Assembly (NCBI GenBank): GCA_025463565.1
Contig: JAODAT010000099.1
Location: 1 to 45,128 of the forward strand
Length of the DNA: 45,128 bases
Reading direction: 5' to 3'
From: Microbacteriaceae bacterium
GTDB taxonomy: Bacteria > Actinomycetota > Actinomycetes > Actinomycetales > Microbacteriaceae
The position numbers and the translations under genes were made by a program. Positions 15,786-24,157 of this stretch are shown here, one piece after another. The notes under the pieces are model-generated. The model saw only the letters and a program-made list of their open reading frames with translations. It was not told the origin of the DNA and made no database searches. Positions within the stretch are counted from its first letter, which is position 1. Every line of letters begins with the position of its first letter.

Positions 15786-15901
15786 CGATCGGTGTCGGTT
15801 TCGAGCTCGACGGCGACCTCAGAGAGCATAGCCACGGAGAACCAGGCGAGACCCGCGACGAGCGCGAGCAGCACGACTCCGACAGGGATGAGCCAGATCA
15901 T
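15782..15901 (-). CDS. 39-residue membrane peptide coupled to the envelope transferase gene
   Basis: Starts at ATG 15901, overlapping the stop of the 855-residue transferase by four bases (ATGA), with an ideal AAAGGAG eight bases upstream. The product begins MIWLIPVGVVLLALVAGLAW, a single membrane helix, and ends with an acidic tail SEVAVELETDTDR, so the tail could face either side. The perfect ribosome site and overlap make it a convincing real gene missed by length cut-offs. It is the last gene of the operon that begins with the FetB-like permease or the response regulator. Function unknown; perhaps a subunit or anchor for the transferase. Confidence 0.7.
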   Translation of the reverse strand: MIWLIPVGVVLLALVAGLAWFSVAMLSEVAVELETDTDR

Positions 15902-18465
15902 CGAGACAACTCCTTTTGCTGGTGAGAGCCCGAGTCTGATCGGTCCGATCCCAGAATTCGCACAGGAAGCACAGCATTGACGAATTCGCTCATCGCCCGG
16001 CGCGTGTATGACGCGACGTCGAGCGCTGCCGGGGTGACGACGCCATTGAGGAAGGCGAGCATTCCCTCGGCGAGGGCGAGGTCATCCTGCTCGACCACGA
16101 GGATTTCACCCTCGTCGAGAGCGTCGCCCACCGACCTGAATGCCACGGAGACGATCGGGAGGCCGATCAGTGCGGCCTCCAACAACACCATCGGCTGCCC
16201 TTCGTAGTCGCTGGAGAGAACGAAGCAGTCCGCTGCCGCCATGATCGGAAAGGGATTCTGGTAGGGCCCCACGATGAACACCGCGCCGGAAAGCTGACGT
16301 TCGGCGACCAACTCCTCGAGCTCCACCCTCAGCGGGCCGTAGCCGATGACGACGAGTCGAGCGGAGGGATGCGATTCGTGAACCAGTGAGAACGCGCGGA
16401 TGAGGCGGGCCTGGTTCTTCTCAGTCGAGAAGCGGCCGACGGAGACGAACCAGTTCGCGGCTGCGTGGTCGCGCAGTTGCTCCGCCCAATCCGGGACGAC
16501 CACCGTGCCGTCGTGCTCGTCTATTGGGTGCCCTTCGAGCGAGGTGAGGTCCTGGCCGACGCCCTCGGACACCCGGGAACCATCGACAAGGTTTCGCGCG
16601 AAGGTGAAGCAGGCGGCATCGATCCCGTACTCGCGCGCAAGGGACTCACGGTTGACCTCGCTCAGACTCGGCGACACGGACACGAGCCGATCGAACTGCG
16701 AGTACAGGGCGAAGACGGCCCGAAGCCCGCGAGCCATGCGGGTACGGCCCCGAATGACCCGGTGCTCCTCGGCCGCCATGTCATTGTGAAGCCAGATCGA
16801 CCGTATAGCGCGCGGTGAGTGAAGCATCAGCGTCGCCCAGAACGCGCTATACCCGCTGAAGTCTGCCACGGCGTCGAACCGTGCGTCGCCGAAGCATCGA
16901 TTCCACTCGTCGTCCCAGAGTCGAGCCTGGGAGGCATGATCTCGATGGTCGTCGCCTTTTCCCTTGCGCTGTGAACGTCGCCGGCGCAGATGGGGTGCCT
17001 TGTTGCCGTTCATGCCACCGATGCGGTGGAACTGGCGCACCCGTGGATCGATGAGGGCCTGATTGAGCCGCTGCTGGTCGCCCATGGGGCGGTCGATGAT
17101 GATCGAGACGTCCACGTGCTCATGGTCGATCGCGCGGAGCAGGTTCAGGGCCGAACTGGTGATGCCGTTCGACCGCATCCCGCCGAGGAAGAGCAACAGG
17201 CTCTTTTTCGAGTCATCGCGCAATGAAACGGTGCGGGCATTGTCGGGCCGTCCGCGAAAGACCGCGTCGATCACCCGCTCGGTCGCATGCCCATCGTCGA
17301 GCGCCGAGAACCGTTGCTGCCACGCTCGGTATCGGGGAGAGGCGGTCAGATCCTGGTCGCCATCGGAGTGGGAGCGAATTGCGGTCGCCACCGACGCGAG
17401 CCGGGAGAACACCGGGCCCGGCAGTGCGTCGGGCGCGAAGTAGGTACCACGGGTCGTCGTGTAGTCGGCGGCGTCCGGGGTGAAGAAGATCACGGGCCGA
17501 TTGCTCGCGAGGTGGTCGAAGAATATCGACGAGTAGTCGGTGATGAGGAAGGTCGTCACCCCGAGGATCACATTGGTCGGAACGTCGTTTGGCACGAGGA
17601 TTCCGGCGAGACCCGGCAGCGTTCGCGCGAACGTGTGCACGGATTGGTGGGTCTTGAGCAGCACGGAGAAGTCTTCTCCGAGTAGTTCCTGCAGCTCGGC
17701 GACCTGGCCCGCCAACTCGGCGGCGTCATCCCTGGGGTCGGAGAACGAATCGCCTTTCCAGGTCGGAGCGAAGAGAACGATAGTTTTCGTACCGGTGTGC
17801 ACACCGGCGGATTCGAGGTTCTCTCGTGCGGCGTTCGACTGGTCATCGTCCAGGAATTGCCGATCGACCCTCGGATACCCGGTCTCGAGCACCCGCCCGC
17901 GAAAGGCCCCGCGAAGCCGGTAAGCCCTGGCATACATCTGCTCCGTCATGAACGGGTTCTGGGACAACAGCCAGTCGGCCGCAAGGAAGTTCTTCATGGT
18001 GTTGGCCGACTCCAGTGAGCCGTCGGGCATGTCATAGCCCATCAATTTGAGCGGGGTGCCGTGCCAGGTGTTGAGATAGGTCTGCCCCGTCCTCTTGCTG
18101 AACTCGGGCGGAAATGTCGCGTTGTTGACGAGGTAGCCGCTCGTGGCGAGGGCGTGGAAATAGGCGGCGGTGCCCCGCCGGACGAACCGCACCCGCCTGA
18201 TGCCGCGGAACTCTGAAGGGATGCGGGTGGATCCACGCCGTCCGTCCAGTACCCAGATGTGGCGCAGCCCGGCGAAATCGGGGTCGCGGAGCAATCCCCG
18301 GAAGATCGCCTCGGGATTGCATAATGCCCCGTTGCCGGCGAACGACTCGTAGAGCACGGATTGCGGTCGTACCGCGCCGCGAGACGCCCACGCCCGCAGT
18401 TCGGCGATCGCCGCCCGCCGGAGCTTGCGCGCGAATCGACGAGCGCGCGAAAGGGCCCTGTTCAC
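15898..18465 (-). CDS. CDP-glycerol glycerophosphotransferase (TagF-like) fused to a GT4 glycosyltransferase
   Basis: An 855-residue fusion. The first part (about 35-410) is TagF/TarL-like: HGTPLK at 135-140, LFAPTWKGDSFSD near 231, KTHQSVHTF near 271 and TDYSS at 309-313 are the conserved blocks of polyol-phosphate polymerases. The second part (about 420-840) is a retaining GT-B enzyme with VSVGRFSTEKNQARLI near 675 and the acidic motif YEGQPMVLLEAALIGLPIVS near 752. It probably builds and glycosylates a glycerol-phosphate-type wall polymer on the cytoplasmic face. ATG 18465 overlaps the stop of the GT-C gene upstream by four bases. The basic N-terminus has no signal peptide. Confidence 0.85.
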   Translation of the reverse strand: MNRALSRARRFARKLRRAAIAELRAWASRGAVRPQSVLYESFAGNGALCNPEAIFRGLLRDPDFAGLRHIWVLDGRRGSTRIPSEFRGIRRVRFVRRGTAAYFHALATSGYLVNNATFPPEFSKRTGQTYLNTWHGTPLKLMGYDMPDGSLESANTMKNFLAADWLLSQNPFMTEQMYARAYRLRGAFRGRVLETGYPRVDRQFLDDDQSNAARENLESAGVHTGTKTIVLFAPTWKGDSFSDPRDDAAELAGQVAELQELLGEDFSVLLKTHQSVHTFARTLPGLAGILVPNDVPTNVILGVTTFLITDYSSIFFDHLASNRPVIFFTPDAADYTTTRGTYFAPDALPGPVFSRLASVATAIRSHSDGDQDLTASPRYRAWQQRFSALDDGHATERVIDAVFRGRPDNARTVSLRDDSKKSLLLFLGGMRSNGITSSALNLLRAIDHEHVDVSIIIDRPMGDQQRLNQALIDPRVRQFHRIGGMNGNKAPHLRRRRSQRKGKGDDHRDHASQARLWDDEWNRCFGDARFDAVADFSGYSAFWATLMLHSPRAIRSIWLHNDMAAEEHRVIRGRTRMARGLRAVFALYSQFDRLVSVSPSLSEVNRESLAREYGIDAACFTFARNLVDGSRVSEGVGQDLTSLEGHPIDEHDGTVVVPDWAEQLRDHAAANWFVSVGRFSTEKNQARLIRAFSLVHESHPSARLVVIGYGPLRVELEELVAERQLSGAVFIVGPYQNPFPIMAAADCFVLSSDYEGQPMVLLEAALIGLPIVSVAFRSVGDALDEGEILVVEQDDLALAEGMLAFLNGVVTPAALDVASYTRRAMSEFVNAVLPVRILGSDRSDSGSHQQKELSR

Positions 18466-19982
18466 GGGCGTGTGAATTCGATGATGGCGCTGCGATAGTC
18501 CTTGACCGTGGCGCCCTGCTGGAACCCGAGCGCCTGGAGCTCACTGATTCCGTTGGTGTCGACCTTCGATCCGATTGCGTACTCGACCATCCACACCGTA
18601 GTCACGCCGGTGAATCGTCCGAGGGTCGCGGCCTCGGTGATCGTGTAGGCGTCGTCGTGCCATGTCGAGTTGTCGTAGAACGGCGTCTTGAGTGTGACGT
18701 CTTCGAGACCGGCGAAGCCCGTTGGGTACGTGTTCATGGCGAGTCTCGTCTGTCGGCTCGGCCGGGTCGATTCGTCGAACACCACAGCGTCGCCCGGCTT
18801 CGCGAGCGTGCCCATTCGCGAACTGATCACCGCCCAGTCGCTGTTGTTCTTCGCGTACGGGCCGCGTTGCTGCACCCAATTGGGTGCGGCGACGCCGGCA
18901 ACGACGAGCAGGCAGAGCGCGATCACGACCACCCGTCTGCGAGCGAGCTTGTTGATCGCGACGGCCATGAGGAATGCGGCGGCCGGTGCACACATCGAGA
19001 GATAACGCGCGGTGAAATCGGGCACGAGCAGATGGCTTCCGATGAGCAGGATGCTGGGAACGAACAGCCATACTGCGGCAACGATCGTGGCCGAGGGAAG
19101 GGCGCCGGGCGCGAGGCGCAGGCGAGCGCGACGACTTCGCCAGTCGACCACGAAGAAGACCAGTGCCGTAATGATCAGCGCCCACGCCACGATCGCGAAG
19201 GGATTGTTGCCGAACCACAGCCCGACGACAAGTGTCGAGAACGTGATCTCCGTTCTCGTACCGAGATAGGCGATCTGGCCGTGCTCCAGCACTCCGATCG
19301 CGATCAGGGGAGACGCGAGCACGAGCGCGATGCCGAACGCCCTGGCCCACGATTGTGCCAGCGACTTGCGGTCGTCTCGCAACAGGATGAGCGCGAGATG
19401 CGCGATGGCGATGAGCGCCAGGTAGAGGAAGACGTAGATGGCGAGAGTCGTCAGCAGCGCGTAGGCGATCCATCGTCGCCGTGATGGCGAGCGCTGTTTC
19501 AGAATGCCGAGCAGGAGCACGGTGAGCCACGCGGCGATGGCCGCGCTGAAGGCGTATGACCGCGCCTCCTGGCCCATCGACGTGACTCGAGGAAGCACCG
19601 CGCACACGGCGCCGGCGATCACGCCGAGCGTGAGCGAGTCGAGCTGGGCGCCGAGAATGACCACGGCGGCCACGCAGGCGCCAATGGCGAGCGCGCTGGG
19701 CAGTCGGATGGCGAACGGCGATGTGCCGGCCACCTTGATCCAGAAATGCAGGCCCAGGTAGTACGTGCCGTGCACCGCGTCGACGTGGGTGATCATCCGA
19801 AGGAGGCTGGGGACGGACCGTTCGGCCGAGAGGAGGCTCGCGGCCTCGTCGCCCCAGAGGGACGGGATCCAGGAACCGATCATGGAGATCAGCGCGCCCA
19901 GGACTCCCAACGCCGTGGCGATGCGACGGACGGGTGGGCTGACAACGGTGCGAGGCAGGTCGAGGGTCGCGGTTGCGGTCAT
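18462..19982 (-). CDS. GT-C family glycosyltransferase (ArnT/PMT-like), polytopic
   Basis: A 506-residue protein with about 11 helices. After the first helix comes PSLWGDEAASLL; Asp45-Glu46 is the first-loop acidic pair that marks the catalytic site of GT39/GT83 enzymes using polyprenyl-phosphate sugars. A C-terminal extracytoplasmic region of about 120 residues follows the last helix. It should transfer a sugar from a lipid carrier to an acceptor outside the membrane; donor and acceptor are unknown. It lies 45 bases after the histidine kinase gene and is coupled to the teichoic-type transferase, so regulator and enzymes probably share a transcript. Confidence 0.82.
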   Translation of the reverse strand: MTATATLDLPRTVVSPPVRRIATALGVLGALISMIGSWIPSLWGDEAASLLSAERSVPSLLRMITHVDAVHGTYYLGLHFWIKVAGTSPFAIRLPSALAIGACVAAVVILGAQLDSLTLGVIAGAVCAVLPRVTSMGQEARSYAFSAAIAAWLTVLLLGILKQRSPSRRRWIAYALLTTLAIYVFLYLALIAIAHLALILLRDDRKSLAQSWARAFGIALVLASPLIAIGVLEHGQIAYLGTRTEITFSTLVVGLWFGNNPFAIVAWALIITALVFFVVDWRSRRARLRLAPGALPSATIVAAVWLFVPSILLIGSHLLVPDFTARYLSMCAPAAAFLMAVAINKLARRRVVVIALCLLVVAGVAAPNWVQQRGPYAKNNSDWAVISSRMGTLAKPGDAVVFDESTRPSRQTRLAMNTYPTGFAGLEDVTLKTPFYDNSTWHDDAYTITEAATLGRFTGVTTVWMVEYAIGSKVDTNGISELQALGFQQGATVKDYRSAIIEFTRP

Positions 19983-20027
19983 GCCGCCAGTTCAGCCCGC
20001 GGAATCCCAGAATCTTCGAAGAAAGCG

Positions 20028-21041
20028 CTAGGGCACCTTCGCCGCGGGGATGACCAGCTCGATCTCGGTACCCGTCGATGACGTGTGCACGACCGAGGCG
20101 GTTCCGCCCGCGCGCTCCACAGTGTCGCGCACGAGCGAGAGACCGATGCCGAAACCCGCGTGGGAAGTGCCTCCGCCGTCAACAGCGCTGCCCGAGCGGG
20201 CGAAGCGATCGAAGATGCGCGCCGGATCGATACCGATGATGCCGGGGCCTTCGTCACTGACGGAGATTCGGACCGTCGACTTCGTCTGGCTGAGCGCCAC
20301 ATGAACGACCGAACCGGTGGGAGCAAAATCGAGGGCGTTGTCGAGCAGGGCGATCAGGCATCGATGCACGCTCGCCGCGGGAAGCAGCGTCGCCATCGGC
20401 GGGACCTGGCTCATCGTGATGGTCACCGACTTCTCGCGTGCGATGATTCGCATGGACTCGACCGCGAGGATCGCGACGGGATTCACCACGACCGGTTGCT
20501 CATGCCTATCCTGGCCGCCCGCTTCGGCGGAGGCGAGAAGATCGTTGACGATCTCTATCAGCGTCTTCGTGTCACGTCGGAGTTCGGCGACCGTGGGTGC
20601 CGACGGGTCTCCCGTGGGGAGACCTCGCTGCAGTAGTTGAAGGCGAGCGTCAAGCACCGCAAGGGGGGTGCGCAACTCGTGACTCGCGTCTGCGACGAAG
20701 GCGCGCTGGATGCGAAGCGCGTCACCCAGCGGACGCACGGCCCGCCGCGTCGCGAACAAGCTCACGGTGCCCGCCAGCACAATTGCGCCGATTCCGATTG
20801 CAAGACCCGCGCTGATGATGTCGATGCCGCCGATATCGATCGTGTATTCGTGCCGCCGATGCAGGTCGAACAGTTTGTCGAGCGGAATCTGATGAAGCAC
20901 GAAAGCGAACGCGGCGACCAGCACGGCAAGCGCCACAAACGCGAAAGCAACAGTGATTTGAAGCCCGACGATGCGTGCTGCACGCCGCACGGCGCTTGCA
21001 TCCGCGTCATCCAGGCCCCGCTCATTCCTGCGTCGCTTCAC
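20028..21041 (-). CDS. Sensor histidine kinase with short extracytoplasmic loop
   Basis: A 337-residue kinase. Two helices (about 26-49 and 74-94) enclose a sensing loop of only about 25 residues, HQIPLDKLFDLHRRHEYTID, rich in His and acidic residues. Then a short linker, the phospho-acceptor helix SHELRTPLAVLDARL, N box LLDNALDFAP, G1 VSDEGPGI and G2 FGIGLSLV. All kinase boxes are intact. Small-loop sensors usually read membrane stress or a bound cation. The stop of the response regulator overlaps its start by four bases. The likely target genes are those preceded by CTTAG boxes. Confidence 0.92.
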   Translation of the reverse strand: MKRRRNERGLDDADASAVRRAARIVGLQITVAFAFVALAVLVAAFAFVLHQIPLDKLFDLHRRHEYTIDIGGIDIISAGLAIGIGAIVLAGTVSLFATRRAVRPLGDALRIQRAFVADASHELRTPLAVLDARLQLLQRGLPTGDPSAPTVAELRRDTKTLIEIVNDLLASAEAGGQDRHEQPVVVNPVAILAVESMRIIAREKSVTITMSQVPPMATLLPAASVHRCLIALLDNALDFAPTGSVVHVALSQTKSTVRISVSDEGPGIIGIDPARIFDRFARSGSAVDGGGTSHAGFGIGLSLVRDTVERAGGTASVVHTSSTGTEIELVIPAAKVP

Positions 21042-21730
21042 GGTGCTCCCAGTCGGTACCCCTGCCCGCGAACGGTGGTGATCAGGTCGATGTCGGTCTT
21101 TCGTCGAACGTAGTGCACGTACGTATCGACGGTGCCGGGCTGGTCGGTCTCGTTGAAGACATCGCGAAGGATCTGCTCGCGAGAGAATGTGCGCTGCGGG
21201 TTCTCTGCGAACAGTCGGAGCAGCGCGTTCTCGCGATCAGTGAGGATGGAGCGCCCGTCGTACGGCGAATAGACGGTGCGGCTCTCCGGGTAGAACTCCC
21301 ATAGCCCGATGCGCACGAACGGTCCCTCGCCGGTGTAGACGCGACGGATCGCTCGCAGGCGTGCGAACAGTTCGTCGAATTCGAACGGCTTGACGAGGTA
21401 ATCGTTCGCGCCGGCGTCGAGCCCGCGCACCTTGTCTTGAATGGTGCCGAGCGCGGTCAGAACGAGCATCGGAGTGGTCACGCGCTTGCGACGCAGGGTC
21501 TCGATCACACCGAGTCCGTCGAGTCCGGGCAGGCGGCGATCCACGATCATCACCTCGAACTCGTGCTCGAGAGCTGCGGCCACGCCGGCCGTACCGTCCG
21601 GAATAAGGGTGACCGAGTACACCTCGTCGAGCACCTGTTGCATGACGGGCCCGAGCTTCGGATCGTCCTCGATCAGGAGCAGCCGTGGCCGGGAGTCGAT
21701 CATCGCCCCTCCCTTGTCGTCGTTGCTCAT
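21038..21730 (-). CDS. OmpR-family response regulator, proposed CTTAG-box binder
   Basis: ATG 21730 is chosen because GAAGG lies eight bases upstream; a GTG at 21748 would add six residues. The 230-residue protein has a receiver with acidic pair in LLLIEDD, phospho-acceptor Asp64 in MIVDRRLPG, Thr in VLTALG and Lys in LVKPFEF, and a winged-helix effector ending VRGQGYRLGAP. It is coupled to its kinase. A CTTAG-N6-CTTAG repeat 25-40 bases upstream of the start suggests autoregulation, and copies before the ferric reductase, DUF347 and GT2/PAP2 genes suggest a local regulon. Confidence 0.92.
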   Translation of the reverse strand: MSNDDKGGAMIDSRPRLLLIEDDPKLGPVMQQVLDEVYSVTLIPDGTAGVAAALEHEFEVMIVDRRLPGLDGLGVIETLRRKRVTTPMLVLTALGTIQDKVRGLDAGANDYLVKPFEFDELFARLRAIRRVYTGEGPFVRIGLWEFYPESRTVYSPYDGRSILTDRENALLRLFAENPQRTFSREQILRDVFNETDQPGTVDTYVHYVRRKTDIDLITTVRGQGYRLGAP

Positions 21731-21754
21731 GACTCGAACCTTCGTCACTCCGCT

Positions 21755-21770
21755 CTAAGAAGACTCTAAG
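21755..21770 (-). promoter_or_regulatory. CTTAG direct repeat (box C) before the response regulator
   Basis: On the minus strand reads CTTAGAGTCTTCTTAG: two exact half sites 11 bp apart, ending 24 bases before the ATG at 21730. The TAG of the first half site is the stop codon of the upstream FetB-like gene, so the box splits that gene from the regulator genes and may start an internal transcript. Confidence 0.6.
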
Positions 21771-22545
21771 GAGCGCCGAGCGACGCGGGAACCACGCGGC
21801 CGCCGAGCGGGCTGTCTGCCAGGGGGAGCACTTCGGGAGCGCCGAACGTGGCCGAGAAGAGCGCGACGGTGATCGCCCCCGCGGCGAGGATGGCGGCAAG
21901 CACGAGAAGCTGGAACTCTGCCGCCACGAGCGGGGAAGCGCCGGCAAAGACGGCGCCCACGAAAGCGCCGGGCAGTGTCACGATGCCCGTGGTTCTCGTC
22001 TGGTCGGTCGACGGGATGAGCGCGGTCGACGCCGCTGAGCGTACGGCCCGCAATGCCGCCCGCCTGGGTGTCGCACCCACCGACAGCCACGCCTCGATCT
22101 CATCGCGTTGCGACACGATCAGGGACCCCAGCGAACGCCCCATCAGCGTCGAGACTGTCATCGTGTTGCCGACGATGATCCCGCCAACGGCGAGCACATA
22201 TCTCGGGGAGAACTCCACCGCTCCTGTGACGAATATCGCCGTCGTCGGTATGGCTGCGGCAACGATGATCGTTCCGGAGATGATCGGGAGGAACCTCCGC
22301 GCAAGCCCAAGCCTTCTGAAAACCACCCAGGTCGCGGCAAGCACCATCACGACCAGGAAGAGTGCGACCCACAGCACGTTACTGATGACTCCGGCAAGGA
22401 TCACAGTCAGAATTCCGAGCTGGACCGCAGCGCGCGCTATCGCCCACGGCTGCAGCCATGGATGCTCCAGCCGAAGCACGAGCACGATCGACAGCGTGAT
22501 CGCGGCGAGGACCGCGACTGCAGCGAGGGTCAGCCAGATGCTCAC
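21766..22545 (-). CDS. UPF0014/FetB-like ABC permease without its ATPase
   Basis: A 259-residue membrane protein of the UPF0014 family (E. coli FetB/YbbM, associated with iron export and oxidative stress). Family blocks are RAAVQLGILTVILAGV near the N-terminus, VGNTMTVSTLMGRSLG in the middle and IVTLPGAFVGAVFAGASPLVAAEFQLLVL near the C-terminus. Six to seven helices. In other bacteria it pairs with the ATPase FetA; none is encoded in this window, so the ATPase is elsewhere or absent. It is first on the strand of the regulator/kinase/glycosyltransferase genes and diverges from the GT2 gene, sharing a 90-bp intergenic region. Confidence 0.85.
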   Translation of the reverse strand: MSIWLTLAAVAVLAAITLSIVLVLRLEHPWLQPWAIARAAVQLGILTVILAGVISNVLWVALFLVVMVLAATWVVFRRLGLARRFLPIISGTIIVAAAIPTTAIFVTGAVEFSPRYVLAVGGIIVGNTMTVSTLMGRSLGSLIVSQRDEIEAWLSVGATPRRAALRAVRSAASTALIPSTDQTRTTGIVTLPGAFVGAVFAGASPLVAAEFQLLVLAAILAAGAITVALFSATFGAPEVLPLADSPLGGRVVPASLGAP

Positions 22546-22572
22546 GCTCGATTACAGCACGTGCGATCGTTC

Positions 22573-22588
22573 CTTAGTCCCTTCTTAG
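22573..22588 (+). promoter_or_regulatory. CTTAG direct repeat (box D) before the GT2 gene
   Basis: CTTAGTCCCTTCTTAG: two exact half sites 11 bp apart, oriented toward the glycosyltransferase at 22636, in the gap between it and the divergent FetB-like gene. Forty-seven bases separate box and start codon, enough for a promoter core and the GAGGAGG ribosome site. Confidence 0.6.
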
Positions 22589-22635
22589 AGCCCCCCGCGG
22601 AGTCTGTGATCCGATCAGCCGAGGAGGCGCACACA

Positions 22636-23388
22636 GTGGACGTGTCAGTAGTCGTTCCGACGTTCAATGAAGCAGCGAATATCGAAGAGCTGGTTGCGCG
22701 AATCGACGAGGCCGTGCGGGGAATCGAAGCGGAGATCCTTTTCGTCGATGATTCGACCGACAGCACACCGGGAGTGATCCGGCATGCGGCCGCGCTCGCC
22801 GGGCTTCCTGTGCGCGTGATCCATCGCGATACCCCCATTGGAGGACTGGCCGGAGCGGTGGTCGAAGGGATCACGCAGACCTCCGGCGAATGGATCGTGG
22901 TGATGGATGGCGACCTGCAGCATCCGCCCGAGCTCATTCCGACCCTCGTGCAGACGGGTCGTGCCGCCGATGCCGGCATCGTTGCGGCTTCGCGTCACGT
23001 CGTCGGCGGCGCCTCGGACGGACTCGATGGTCGCCTGCGGTCCGCGGTGTCACAGAGCGCGACGCTGCTCGCGCGACTCGTCTTTCCCCGCCGCCTCACA
23101 ACATCCACCGATCCGATGACGGGGTTTTTCGCCGTTCGGCGAGACCGGGTTAACCTGTCCGCCCTCCGACCCCGAGGTTTCAAGATCCTGCTCGAACTGC
23201 TGGTAATGAACGATCTCACGCTGGTCGAGGTGCCCTTCGTGTTCGGGCGACGCAGCGCGGGGGTGTCGAAGGCGGGCGTCGGGCAGGGAATCCGCTTTCT
23301 CGAGCAGCTCGCGTCACTGCGAATCCGTACGCGTTCGCCGTTGGTTCGGCATCCCGCTCGGGCCGTCGCCCAGGTGAGCCGCGGATGA
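22636..23388 (+). CDS. Polyprenyl-phosphate glycosyltransferase (GT2, DPM1-like)
   Basis: GTG 22636 follows GAGGAGG at a good distance and gives 250 residues. A GT-A fold starts at once: VSVVVPTFNEAANIEELV, the Asp38-Asp39 pair in FVDDSTDSTPG, and the metal motif DGDLQHPPEL at 91-100. Length and pattern match dolichol-phosphate-mannose-synthase-type enzymes without C-terminal membrane helices. It should charge a polyprenyl-phosphate carrier with a sugar from a nucleotide donor on the cytoplasmic face. It is coupled by a four-base overlap to a PAP2 phosphatase, and a GT-C enzyme able to use such a donor is encoded nearby. A CTTAG box lies upstream. Confidence 0.88.
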   Translation: MDVSVVVPTFNEAANIEELVARIDEAVRGIEAEILFVDDSTDSTPGVIRHAAALAGLPVRVIHRDTPIGGLAGAVVEGITQTSGEWIVVMDGDLQHPPELIPTLVQTGRAADAGIVAASRHVVGGASDGLDGRLRSAVSQSATLLARLVFPRRLTTSTDPMTGFFAVRRDRVNLSALRPRGFKILLELLVMNDLTLVEVPFVFGRRSAGVSKAGVGQGIRFLEQLASLRIRTRSPLVRHPARAVAQVSRG

Positions 23389-24065
23389 CCGAAACTCCGG
23401 TTCGAGCCCGCGCAGGGGCGAGTTTCATCTTCCCGGTCAGCATCTCGATAGTGGTGATCGTGGCGGTGACCGGCTTCGGTCTGGTGGTCGCGCGCTCAAC
23501 GGCGTACACGATCTGGGACGGACAGCTGTTGACCCAGCTGGCGGCGGTTCGCGTGGCACCGCTGGTCGACCTGTCACTCCTGGTCGATCGGATCTTCAGC
23601 CCGCTGTTCGCCGCGGCGATCGGGCTCGGGTCGGCGGCGCTGGTCTTCATCGTCACGCGACGATGGAGCACGGTGCTGCACTTCGCACTGCTCGTGGCGC
23701 TGCCCTGGCTGGGGAGCGAAGTGATCAAAGTGATCGTGCATCGGCCGCGCCCCGACGCGCGTCTCGCCGACACCCTGGTGCCGAACCCCGATCCCTACAG
23801 CTATCCCAGTGGACACGTCTGTTTCGCTGTCGGGCTCGGCTTCGCGGTGTTCGTGCTCGTCGCGCGATCACGGGTGCGTGTCATCGTGGCTGTGCTCGCC
23901 GTTCTGCTGTCCCTCGTCACGGCGGTTTCCCGGGCTTACCTTGGGGTGCACTACCCGACAGACGTCGTGGCCTCGTTGCTCTACGCGGCCGCAGCGTTCA
24001 CCGTGGTGGAGGCCCTGTGGCGAAGATTCGGCGACCGCGCGCGACGGAACGGCTACGCACTGTGA
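23385..24065 (+). CDS. PAP2-family phosphatase (PgpB/undecaprenyl-pyrophosphatase-like)
   Basis: A 226-residue membrane phosphatase with about six helices. All three catalytic motifs are intact: KVIVHRPRP at 115-123, PSGH at 141-144 and SRAYLGVHYPTD at 182-193 (His144 and His189 being the catalytic pair). It hydrolyses lipid pyrophosphates or phosphates such as undecaprenyl pyrophosphate on the outer face. ATG 23385 overlaps the GT2 stop (ATGA). With GT2, the GT-C enzyme and DedA it completes a possible cycle of lipid-carrier charging, transfer and recycling. Confidence 0.9.
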   Translation: MTETPVRARAGASFIFPVSISIVVIVAVTGFGLVVARSTAYTIWDGQLLTQLAAVRVAPLVDLSLLVDRIFSPLFAAAIGLGSAALVFIVTRRWSTVLHFALLVALPWLGSEVIKVIVHRPRPDARLADTLVPNPDPYSYPSGHVCFAVGLGFAVFVLVARSRVRVIVAVLAVLLSLVTAVSRAYLGVHYPTDVVASLLYAAAAFTVVEALWRRFGDRARRNGYAL

Positions 24066-24157
24066 TCCGCTGGTAAGCGCACCTGCAAAAGAGGCTTAGG
24101 GTCAGAGCGAGCACCCGCGCCGAGACCCCGCACGGACGACTCACCTTGGGGGCCAGA

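Noticed and set aside
24090-24110. CTTAG box before the SGNH-GAF gene
   Set aside because: Only one CTTAG half site at about 24098; no second half at 11 bp on either side.
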